Shown piece by piece: positions 27,550-36,400 of a stretch of DNA of 64,000 bases. A program made the translations under genes and the position numbers. The number at the start of each line of letters is the position of its first letter. The stretch's first letter is position 1. Below the pieces are notes generated by a model. That model did not search any database, was not told where the DNA came from, and saw only the letters and a list, made by a program, of their open reading frames with translations. Origin of the DNA: an uncultured Alphaproteobacteria bacterium (GTDB lineage: Bacteria > Pseudomonadota > Alphaproteobacteria > Bin95); the NCBI GenBank assembly GCA_937891825.1, contig CALAHN010000068.1, forward strand, positions 1-64,000. The letters are read 5' to 3'.

Positions 27550-28458
27550 ATGCGGTACATGACCTCCATCCGGTTTATCGACGCCGTCGCGCGCGCCGGG
27601 TCGATCCGGCGCGCGGCCGAGGAACTGGCGATCACATCGACCGCCCTCAATCGGCGCATCCTCGCTATCGAGGATGAACTTGGCGCGCCGATCTTCGAAC
27701 GCCTGCCCAGGGGCGTGCGCCTCAACAGCGCCGGCGAGCTCTTCATCCACCATATCCGCAACCAGATGTCGGACCTGGAGCGCGTGCGCGCCCAGATCGC
27801 CGATCTGGCGGGCGAGCGGCGCGGCAAGGTTTCGATCGCGTGCAGCCAGGCACTGCTGCCCTATTTCCTGCCGGAGCAGATCAGCGCCTACCGGCGGGAG
27901 CATCCCGGCGTGTCGTTCGGCGTGCACCTGAGGGACCGGGCGGCGGCTGAGGCGGCGCTGACCGACCACACGGCTGATATCGCCATCGTCTTCGAACCGG
28001 TCCGGATGGCGGAGTTTCATACGCTGATGCGGGTCCGCCAGCAGTTGCATGCCGTCCTCTCGCCGACCCACCCGCTTGCCGAGCGCCCGGTGCTGCGGCT
28101 CCGGGAATGCCTGCAATATCCCGTGGCGCTCCCAACCAATCCCTATGGGGTGCGCTATCTCCTGGAGGCGGCGCTCCAGAACTCGACGCTGGAGGCGAAT
28201 GCCGTGATCGAGTCGGACAATTTCGAATTCCTGCGCTATTACGCGGGCGCGGAACACACGATCACCTTCCAGATCCCAATTGGCCTGCCGGAGCCGTCGG
28301 CCGGGCAGACGGTTCTCTCGGTGCCGATCGATCCGAAGGACGTACCGCCGGGCATTCTCTATATGGGACAACTGCGCCACCGAACCTTGCCGGTCGCGGC
28401 GGCGAAGTTCGCGGCCGGCCTCTCGACCGTGCTGGCGAGCCGCTATGAGCCCTGTTGA
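27550..28458 (+). CDS. LysR-type transcriptional regulator
   Basis: A 302-residue LysR protein. The HTH is at about residues 4-63 (IRFIDAVARAGSIRRAAEELAITSTALNRRILAIEDELG), and the effector-binding domain spans the remainder with the usual linker (DLERVRAQIADLAGERRGKVSIAC). The effector is not predictable. It is divergent from allophanate hydrolase, with two palindromes in between, so atzF is the likely target and biuret or allophanate the possible inducer. The ATG at 27550 follows a GGAAGGGTCGGCG leader; 27559 is an alternative. It overlaps the Rieske gene by 14 bases. Confidence 0.9.
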   Translation: MRYMTSIRFIDAVARAGSIRRAAEELAITSTALNRRILAIEDELGAPIFERLPRGVRLNSAGELFIHHIRNQMSDLERVRAQIADLAGERRGKVSIACSQALLPYFLPEQISAYRREHPGVSFGVHLRDRAAAEAALTDHTADIAIVFEPVRMAEFHTLMRVRQQLHAVLSPTHPLAERPVLRLRECLQYPVALPTNPYGVRYLLEAALQNSTLEANAVIESDNFEFLRYYAGAEHTITFQIPIGLPEPSAGQTVLSVPIDPKDVPPGILYMGQLRHRTLPVAAAKFAAGLSTVLASRYEPC

Positions 28459-28804
28459 ACCGCCGGCCGACTGGCGCCGGGTCTCATCCGTCGACGAACT
28501 CGCGGCAAAGGGCCGGATCGAGGTCCTGCTCGGCCGCCAAGCCGTGCTCGTCATCTGGGCCGCCGGCGCGCCGAAAGCCTGCGCCGCGCTCTGCCCGCAC
28601 GCTTTCGCTCCGCTGATCGACGGCGAGCTTACGGACGGTCGCATCCACTGCGCCCGCCACCAGGCCTCGTTCGACCTGGAATCCGGCGCGCCCGACCCGC
28701 GCTGGCAGATCCCGCCCTTGCGGATCTACCCGGTACGCATTATCGGCGGCTGGGTCGAGATTGCGGCGCCAGCGCCGGAAGCGTTGACAGGCGCTGGCGG
28801 CTGA
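28445..28804 (+). CDS. Small Rieske [2Fe-2S] protein
   Basis: A 119-residue stand-alone Rieske protein. Both cluster-binding motifs are visible, CPH (in ALCPHAFAPLIDG) and CARH (in RIHCARHQASFDL), separated by 16 residues, which gives the two-Cys, two-His cluster. Such proteins serve as soluble electron carriers to oxygenases or as assimilatory reductase subunits. No oxygenase is adjacent; instead a methyltransferase follows after 41 bases, and the preceding LysR gene overlaps by 14 bases. Its electron-transfer partner is therefore unknown. The ATG at 28445 is chosen for the shortest family-like N-terminus. Confidence 0.85.
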   Translation: MSPVEPPADWRRVSSVDELAAKGRIEVLLGRQAVLVIWAAGAPKACAALCPHAFAPLIDGELTDGRIHCARHQASFDLESGAPDPRWQIPPLRIYPVRIIGGWVEIAAPAPEALTGAGG

Positions 28805-28845
28805 TACCGTATGCCCCGATCTTGGCCGAACCCGAAGGACAGCGC

Positions 28846-29664
28846 ATGCGCTTGACTGACGATGGCGAGCCGTCAGCCGCGGCGGCGCATAAGCATGACT
28901 TCAGCATCATGTACGATCAGCCGACTCCGGCGATGTATATCGAGGCGATGCTGGCGCTCGATTATCGGGAACCGGACTATCTGACGGAAGCCGAAGCCGA
29001 TATCGCCGATTTCGTCGCCCGCCATTTCCATGGCGAGCGTTTGACCGTCCTGGACTTGTGTTCGGGCTACGGCCTGAACGCCGTGTTCCTGCGCCTTGGC
29101 CTTTCGGGCAAGCGCTTGCTGGAACGGGTCGCGGCGGCGCTGCCAGTCGACTCGGCCGTCCCATCGCGTTGGGGGCCGCCGCTTCGGATCGTCGGCGCCG
29201 ATATCGCCCGGAACGCGCTGCTGTATGCCGAAGCAATGCGTCTGCATGACAGTTCGATCGCCTCGAACCTGGAAAAAACGCCCCCGACTGCGGCTGAAGC
29301 GGACGAACTCGCCGATGTCGACCTGATTACCTCGACTGGCTCGCTCAGCTATATCAGCGAGCGCACGATCGAGCGGATACTTGCCGCCATTCCGCCCTAC
29401 CGCCCCCTGCTCGCCCTGTTCTGGCCGATCGTCGGGCGCGACACGGCGGCGGTCAGATCGGCGCTGGAAGCTCATGGCCTGACGGTCCGGCTTGACCCGA
29501 CGCCCCGATGGCAACGTCAGTTCGCCGACGCGGCCGAACGGGAGAGGTTTCTCCAACGCTACGCGGACGCGGGCGTCCGAACCGCTGGAACCCTTCTGGA
29601 TCAGGGCGTCTGCGTCGCGGCCTTGCGCGCCAGCCGCATGAGGCCCCGCGCCGGCGCCCAATGA
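28846..29664 (+). CDS. SAM-dependent methyltransferase-like protein
   Basis: A 272-residue protein with a class I SAM-binding glycine-rich motif at about residues 65-75 (VLDLCSGYGLNAVFLR). RIVGADIARNALLYAEAMRL (acidic loop at the second strand) and DLITSTGSLSYISE, the post-motif acidic strand, match a class I methyltransferase fold. I use ATG 28846 because AAGGA lies seven bases upstream; an upstream TTG (28822) is less likely. The gene's stop overlaps the start of the giant carrier/adenylation protein by four bases (ATGA). It may methylate the product or intermediate of that protein, but the substrate is unknown. Confidence 0.75.
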   Translation: MRLTDDGEPSAAAAHKHDFSIMYDQPTPAMYIEAMLALDYREPDYLTEAEADIADFVARHFHGERLTVLDLCSGYGLNAVFLRLGLSGKRLLERVAAALPVDSAVPSRWGPPLRIVGADIARNALLYAEAMRLHDSSIASNLEKTPPTAAEADELADVDLITSTGSLSYISERTIERILAAIPPYRPLLALFWPIVGRDTAAVRSALEAHGLTVRLDPTPRWQRQFADAAERERFLQRYADAGVRTAGTLLDQGVCVAALRASRMRPRAGAQ

Positions 29665-32600
29665 ATGGAGCTCGCACCGCCTTGCCCGAGACCGAAGTCA
29701 TGTCAGACGCCCTGAATTCGACCCAGGCCAGCGACGCTCTCCTGGCCGCGATCCTTGCCGCTTTCGGGGAAGCACGCGCCGCGCCGCCGAAACGCGCGCC
29801 GGCGGCGCAGCCATTGCCGCGGTTTCGGGACCTGCTCGCACGGCATCGCGCCGGCGCGGTCGCGACATTGCTGGCTGGCGCCGGCGTCGCCGCTCAGACC
29901 GATCTCGCCCGAAGCCTTGCGGCCATCGCAGGCGCCTCGCCGCTCGCCAGCGCTGTCTGGCCCGACTGCGCCGCGCCTGCGGCCGCCGCCCGCGCCGAGA
30001 TTGACGCTGGCCGGGCCGAATTGATTCTTGGCTTCAAGCAATCGAAAGCCGGCGCGCCTGCCCGGCGGCTGTTCAACGACGCCGTATTCCTGCTGCAATT
30101 CGGCGAAATCGACGCTGCGAAAGCCAAACTTGCAGCAATTGGCGACGCCGATCCCATGCTGCGGCAATTGCTGGAGATGCGTATTCTCCAGGCCGAGGGC
30201 TATATCGGCGATGCCGATGCGCTTGGGGTCGATCTCATTCGCCGATATCCCGATACAGCCCCCGCCGACGCCGGCCTTGCCCCCGCCTATCGCCGGGTCG
30301 GCCGCCCGATCCTGCACGAACCGGCAGCGCATGCCCTGACGCCGGCGAGCGCCGCGACGCATATGCGGAGCTTGCTGTTCCATGACCTGATCGAGGAGGG
30401 CGTGGCTTTCGCGGCGCGCCACATCGATCTCGTCAAAAGCAATTTCGGGGTAGCGTTGCGGTCGGCCATGCTGCTGTCGGCCTTGCACGGCCACGCAAGC
30501 GCGATCGGCCAGCGGATTAGAGCTGAAGCTGCAACCCTGCCGATCCCAAGCCGCATCAGCGTCTCCATGATGACCGGCAATCTCGACCGCGCCGCGCTGG
30601 CCGACCTCTTGCGGGAAGGCGCCGCCGAGCCTGAAGCGTTCGCCGGCGCAACCTGGCTGCCGTTGATCGACCGGGTCTTCCGGGACGCCATGCTGCCGCC
30701 GATCCATACAGACGAAGACCGGGCGGCGCTGGCGGCCTTGCTCGCCATCGGTGATGGCAGGCTGGCGAAAGGCGGCGAACCGTTGACCGCGGCCGTGGCG
30801 GCGGCCGGATATGTCTGCCCGGATGAGGCGAACGATCTGCGCTATATCCAGGCCCGAGCCGCCGCCAACTCGGACGGGATTGCGACCCGGGACGCGGTCG
30901 ACAGCCTTCTGACCGACCGCGCCCGCACGGCGCTGGCGGCGGCGAAGGCGAGCGGGGCCGGACTGGTTCTGCTGGCGACCCACGGCGTCCGCCTCGGGCG
31001 CGGCAACTATCTGCCGGCGGCCGCGGCCGCCTATGCGGGCTTTAGGGTCAAAACCGCCATCGGCTTTTACGGGCTGGAGTTTCAGGAGCGCTTTCAGTCT
31101 TACCTGGACCCATTCATCGCTGGCGGCGCCCGGATCGAAATCGTCAGCACGAAGGGCGTCGGCGCGCTTGGCCTGACCCAGATCATGCTGGCGCATCTGG
31201 GCGATAGCGGCGCGGTCGATGTCGCGCCGGACGGGCTCTATACCGCCGGGCTGAAGGTCGCTGCCCCCTGGCTGCTGCGGCCGTTCCCGATCACCGTGTA
31301 TCCAGCGCAACTGGCTTTGGCGAAAGGCGCGCTGGCGGCGGTCGCCGCCGTCGTGCCGCAGCCGGACGGACGGCTCCTGGTCGATCTGGTTCCCCTCGCC
31401 CCGCCGCCGCCAGCTCAGGGCAGCTTGCAGACCCGCGCCGCCTGGCTGACCCAGCGCTTTGCCCGGGCCGTCCGCGCGTTCGATCGCGCAACGCAAGCGC
31501 CGGTCACGCTCGCCGCCTTGAACGAAGCTGGCGGCATGCCCCGGCCGCGCGCCCTCCTTCCGCTCGCGGACTGGCATCGCGAACGGGCGGATGCGATGAG
31601 CTTGTTCGCCTGGATCGCCGGGCCGCCGGTTCCGCCGGCGACGCTCGCCTATGCCGGCCCGAACGGCGTGACCACACGCGCCGATCTCCAGCACGGCGCG
31701 CTGAAAGCCGCCGCGATGCTGCTGCATTTCCAGGACGACAAGCCAGCGCATGGCGCGCCAGACCGGCGCTTTCTGGATCAACATCGGGTCATGGCGATCC
31801 TGCCGAAGGGCGAGACGCTTCTGGCGCTGGCGCTAGGGGCGCTGGCGTCGGGCAGCTTGTTCTCGGTCGCGGCCGACGACTTGAGCCACGACGTGATGGC
31901 GGCGCGCATCCGCGCTTTCCAACCCGACCTGATCGTCGCTGGCGCCAGCGCCTGGTCCGGCGTCCTGGCGCAAGATGCTGCATTCAATACTGTCGCCGCC
32001 CTGATCGTCGACGACGCCGGCGACGCCGCCGCACTCGCCGACCTGACGGAAAGCTTCGATCCGGCGACGGCCCTTCCCGCCATTCAGGCGACGGACCCGG
32101 GACTGGTTGTTTTCACCTCCGGCAGCGACGGCGCCCAGAAGGGCGTGACGCTGGCGAACGCCGTCCACGGCGGCGGCTCCGGACTGGATGCCCTTCTCAA
32201 CCTGACGGGCGGCGACCGCGTCGCGTATCTGACCCGGTGGGACGCTGTCGGCCTGACCGATATCCTCGCTTGTATCCGCGGCGGGGCCGGCGTCGTGCTG
32301 CCTGACGCCTTGGCGCTTTCGACGCCGGCGCGGCTGATCGACTGGATGAACGACACAAGCACGACCGTACTCTCCATGCCGGCCAGCATCTGGCGCCCCA
32401 TATCCGCGAGCGCCGCCTGGCGCGACGGCGCGCCCGCAGCCCTCCGCGCCGGCGTGCTCTGGGGCGAGCGCATCGACTGGCGCGTCATCGGCGCCTTGCG
32501 GGAAACGGCGCCCGACATGGACGCCTTCGCGACATTCGGCGCCAGCGAGGCGACCTATATCGGCTTCGGCCGCCTCTCCGGCAGCGGCGATCGCGCGCGC

Positions 32601-33479
32601 TATGGCGATGATGGCGCGAGCCCCGGCGGCGATCCCGTGCCGGGGACGACGGTGCGGATTATCGACGGCGACGCGGCAGCCGATAGCGATGAGATCGGCC
32701 AGATCGAGGTGACCGGACCAGACGTCATGCTGGGATATTTCGATGTTCTGGCGGCTGAAAACGCCTCGCCCGACCACGCGCCCATCCGCGCCATTCTGCT
32801 GGCGGACCATGCGCGCGTCACCGGCGCCGGGACCCTTGAAATCGTCGGGCGCGCCGATGCGATCGTCAAGATCGCAGGCCGCCGGCTTTCCCTGCTTGAA
32901 GCGCAACATGCGGCGGAAGGCGTTCCGGGCGTCGGGCAGGCCGTCGCCTTCGCCCGCCCCGGTGCGCAAGGTACGGACCGCATCCTGCTCGCCCTGGAAA
33001 GCGGGGCGCCGGACACGAAGGCGCTCGAAGCCGCCGTCGCCGAAGCTGTAGTCGCCCGGACATTCCCCGGCGCGCGGCCGGAACGCATGGTCGTGCTGCC
33101 CCAGTTTCCATTCGCCGCCAGCGGCAAGCTTGACCGGGCGGCGATCCTCAGGGCGCTTGAGGGCGAAACCCAGCCGCCGCCCAGCGCCGCGCCCGACCTT
33201 CCGCCCGGTCCAGCCGGACATAGGCTCGACGAGACGACGATCCTCAAGGCTCTGGCCGAATGGGCGCAAACGCGCGGCAAGGTCCCCGGCGGCAGCTTCG
33301 ACCCCAACGCGACGGCCCCGACGCTCGACTCGATCGACAGCATGGACCTGATGCTGCTGATTGAAGAGACGACCGGGCAGCGCCTGGACGCAGCGCCGTT
33401 CGACGAGCACGGCCCCGCCACGTGGCGCGCGCTGGCGGCGGCGCTCGCCGAACCTCCAAGCGCCGGGGGCGGCGGCTAA
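29661..33479 (+). CDS. Acyltransferase-like/adenylation/carrier fusion protein
   Basis: A 1272-residue protein that I do not recognise as a described family. Residues about 1-400 are helical and TPR-like, rich in Ala. Residues about 430-590 resemble the HtrB/LpxL lysophospholipid acyltransferase fold (LVLLATHGVRLGRGNY, VDVAPDGLYTAGLKVAAP), but lack a clear HX4D motif. An adenylation domain spans about 610-1160: TSGSDGAQKG (817), FGASEATYIG (957), GQIEVTGPDVMLGYF, GRADAIVKIAGRR and catalytic Lys in SGKLDRAAIL (1153). An acyl-carrier-like domain ends the protein, with LDSIDSMDLMLLIEE (Ser at 1223). It overlaps the methyltransferase gene by four bases. It may activate and load an acyl or amino acid substrate. 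Product unknown. Confidence 0.75.
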   Translation: MNGARTALPETEVMSDALNSTQASDALLAAILAAFGEARAAPPKRAPAAQPLPRFRDLLARHRAGAVATLLAGAGVAAQTDLARSLAAIAGASPLASAVWPDCAAPAAAARAEIDAGRAELILGFKQSKAGAPARRLFNDAVFLLQFGEIDAAKAKLAAIGDADPMLRQLLEMRILQAEGYIGDADALGVDLIRRYPDTAPADAGLAPAYRRVGRPILHEPAAHALTPASAATHMRSLLFHDLIEEGVAFAARHIDLVKSNFGVALRSAMLLSALHGHASAIGQRIRAEAATLPIPSRISVSMMTGNLDRAALADLLREGAAEPEAFAGATWLPLIDRVFRDAMLPPIHTDEDRAALAALLAIGDGRLAKGGEPLTAAVAAAGYVCPDEANDLRYIQARAAANSDGIATRDAVDSLLTDRARTALAAAKASGAGLVLLATHGVRLGRGNYLPAAAAAYAGFRVKTAIGFYGLEFQERFQSYLDPFIAGGARIEIVSTKGVGALGLTQIMLAHLGDSGAVDVAPDGLYTAGLKVAAPWLLRPFPITVYPAQLALAKGALAAVAAVVPQPDGRLLVDLVPLAPPPPAQGSLQTRAAWLTQRFARAVRAFDRATQAPVTLAALNEAGGMPRPRALLPLADWHRERADAMSLFAWIAGPPVPPATLAYAGPNGVTTRADLQHGALKAAAMLLHFQDDKPAHGAPDRRFLDQHRVMAILPKGETLLALALGALASGSLFSVAADDLSHDVMAARIRAFQPDLIVAGASAWSGVLAQDAAFNTVAALIVDDAGDAAALADLTESFDPATALPAIQATDPGLVVFTSGSDGAQKGVTLANAVHGGGSGLDALLNLTGGDRVAYLTRWDAVGLTDILACIRGGAGVVLPDALALSTPARLIDWMNDTSTTVLSMPASIWRPISASAAWRDGAPAALRAGVLWGERIDWRVIGALRETAPDMDAFATFGASEATYIGFGRLSGSGDRARYGDDGASPGGDPVPGTTVRIIDGDAAADSDEIGQIEVTGPDVMLGYFDVLAAENASPDHAPIRAILLADHARVTGAGTLEIVGRADAIVKIAGRRLSLLEAQHAAEGVPGVGQAVAFARPGAQGTDRILLALESGAPDTKALEAAVAEAVVARTFPGARPERMVVLPQFPFAASGKLDRAAILRALEGETQPPPSAAPDLPPGPAGHRLDETTILKALAEWAQTRGKVPGGSFDPNATAPTLDSIDSMDLMLLIEETTGQRLDAAPFDEHGPATWRALAAALAEPPSAGGGG

Positions 33480-36400
33480 AAAATAAAGTCGTCGGCGTCC
33501 AGTTGGTCCGCCGATACGCCGAGCAGTCGCGCCACATCGCCGTCGGCAAAGGCGATATCGACCCGATTTGGTCCAGCGACGGCATTGGCGAGAAGCGTCG
33601 CTACGGAGGCGAAGCCAAAGCCGACAAGATCGATGCGATCGACCCCGACCGCAAAATCGCGCACGATATCGAAGCCGGAGCCCGGCGAGAACACGAAAAT
33701 GTCGGCATCCTGGCCGCCCGTCAGTTGGTCGCGGCCGGCGCCGCCAATCAGCGTATCCGCGCCGAAAGACCCGATCAGCCGATCGTTGCCTGCGCCGCCG
33801 TTCAGGATATCGTCGCCGCTGTTGCCGAACAGCAGATCGTCGCCCGCCCCGCCGAACAGCCGGTCGCGGCCGACGAGGCCCGCGATGCGATCCGCCCCCT
33901 GACCGCCTGAAAGATCGTTATCGGAATTATCGCCGGTCAGGTTGTCGTCGCCGGCGCCGGTCTCGACATTCTCCAGATTGGCGAGCGTCGCCCGCGCGCC
34001 GCTGGCGTGGAGCGCGAAGCCGGCTTTCAGGTTCACTTCAATGCTGCTGGCCAACCGGGCGTAGGACAACACATCGACGCCGCCAGCGCCGTCGATCACG
34101 TCGGCGCCGCGGCCCGGCTGGAAGAAGTTGCGGCCGTCATCGCCGATCAGCACGTCGGCGAAGGGCGTCCCGGCCACGCCCTCGATTCCGAACAGCGTGT
34201 CGATATTGCCGTAACCGTCGCGGAAGGCGATGTTCTGGCTGAGATCGACCGAGACGCCTGCCGGGGAATTGGCGTAGCTGGCGCGGTCGAACCCCTCGCC
34301 GCCGAAGATCAGATCGTTGCCGGCGCCGCCCTCGAACGAGCGGAAGACCGGCAGCAGGGACACGGGCGGCGGCTGGACGCCAGGGCCCGCCTGGGCCAAG
34401 GCGGCTGTGATATTGCCGACGGCGGCTGTGCCCGCGCCGAAACCGGGGTCGCTCGCGCCGATCAGGAAATCGTTGAACGGGGTCGCGCGCACCTCAAAAA
34501 TCCCGGCGACGCGGTCGGTGCCGACGGAACTGTCGCCGCGAATAATGCCGCTGCGCAAATCGGCGAAGATCGAGCCGGTGGAGCCTTCGTCATAGCGCAC
34601 GAGGGTCGTCTCGCCGTCTCCGACGATGACATCGTTGGTGGCGGTGTTCGTGACGACGCGCTCGGCGCTCTCCGTCACGGTGACGGTCGCCCGGCCCACG
34701 GTCGATCCGCCCTGACCGTCCAGCAGACGGTAGTCGAAGCTGTCGACGCCCGCGAAGCCCTCATCGGGCGTATATGTGAACGACCCGTCGGCGGCGATGG
34801 CGACGACGCCATTGCCCGGCGCGGCGGCGAGGGCCACGTCGACGCTGAGAGCATCCCCGTCGGGATCGCTGTCGAGGCCGCCGCCATTGTCCGCCAGCAC
34901 ATTGCCGGAAACAGCCGCCGCTTCGTCAGTTACAAAACTGTCGGCGGCGGGGAGCGGCGCATCGTTAACGCCTTCAATCGTGATCGCCGCGGTCTGCGCC
35001 AGCGTCCCGCCCTGGCCGTCGGAGATCGTGTAGCCGTAGCGGACGGTTTCGGCCGCCCCGGCTTTCAGGCCGCCGTAGAGGCTGGGGTCGAGGGCGAGCG
35101 TCTGGCCGTCAATGACAAAGCCCTTGTCGTCGCCGCTCAGCAGCGTCAACCCGGTAACGGTCAAAGGATCGTTTTCCGTGTCCTGAGCGCCGGCCAGAAG
35201 GTCGATGACCAAGCTCGCGTCGTCCTCCAGCGCCGTGACCGCCACAGGCCCGGCCGCCGTCGGCGCGTCATTGGTATTGTTGACGGTGATCGTCACGACG
35301 CCGGCGTCGCTGCCGCCCTGCCCGTCCAGAACCTGGTAGGTGAAGCTGTCGAAGCCGCTGAAGCCTGGGTTCGGCGTATATCGGAACGAGCCATCGCCGC
35401 TCAATGCGAGCACGCCGTTCTGCACGTCCACGAGCGGCGCCACGACGACGGTCAGGGCGTCGCCGTCAATGTCCGTGTCGGGACCGGCGCCGTTGTCCGC
35501 CAGCACATCTCCGACGAGCACACGATTTTCGTCCACGCTGAATGTATCGTCGGCGGCCGTCGGCGCATCGTTGACCGGCCGGACGGTCAGGCGAACCGTG
35601 CCGATGGCCGTCCCGCCTTTCCCGTCAGACAGCACATAGTCGAACCGGTCGACGCCGACGAAATTGGCGTCTGGCCGGTATTCGAAAGAACCGTCAGCCC
35701 GCAGCGTCAGCGCGCCATTGACGGGCGCCAGCGCCGGGTTGACCGAGACCGTTAGCGCGTCGCCGTTCGGATCGAAATCGGCGCCGAAGCCGTTGTTCGT
35801 CAAAACCGATCTTTGCAGCACCGTGTCTTCGCTGAAAAAGAACCGATCCTCGCGCGCGACCGGCGCATCGTTCAGGCCGCGCACCCGGATGATCGCAGCT
35901 TGATCGACCGTGCCGCCATCGCCGTCGGAAATCGTGTAGTCGTACCGGATGACTTCCGTTTCGCCGGCGGCGAGGCTGGCATATTGCGTCGGATCGACGG
36001 TCAACTCGCCGCCCTGAATGGCGACGCCCCTGTCATCGCCGAGCGTGACTGTCAGATTTTCGATGCGGAGCGCGTCGCCATCGACATCGGCGGCGCCGGC
36101 CAGAAGGTCCAGCACGATCGGCTGCCCATTCTCGAAAGCCGAGCCCCGAAGGAAGCCCGCTGTCGTCGGCGCGTCATTGACCGCCGCCAGAATGATCCGG
36201 ACCGCCGCCGTATCCGTCCCGCCTTGCCCGTCATCGAGCGTATAGACGAACCGGTCCGTGCCGTTGAAATTCGCGTCGGGCGTGTAGGTGAACGAGCCAT
36301 CGGCCGCCATGACCACGACGCCGCGCCCGGGCGCGGTCACGAGCGTCGTTGATACAGTCAGCGCGTCGCCATCGACATCCCTGTCGGGATTGACGCCATT

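Noticed and set aside
29703-31784. 693-codon open frame on the minus strand
   Set aside because: It is antisense to the large fusion protein, which has recognisable adenylation motifs. The minus reading has none.
34007-35755. 582-codon open frame on the plus strand
   Set aside because: It is antisense to the adhesin repeats. Translation is repetitive and Arg/Ala-rich, as expected from high-GC tandem modules.
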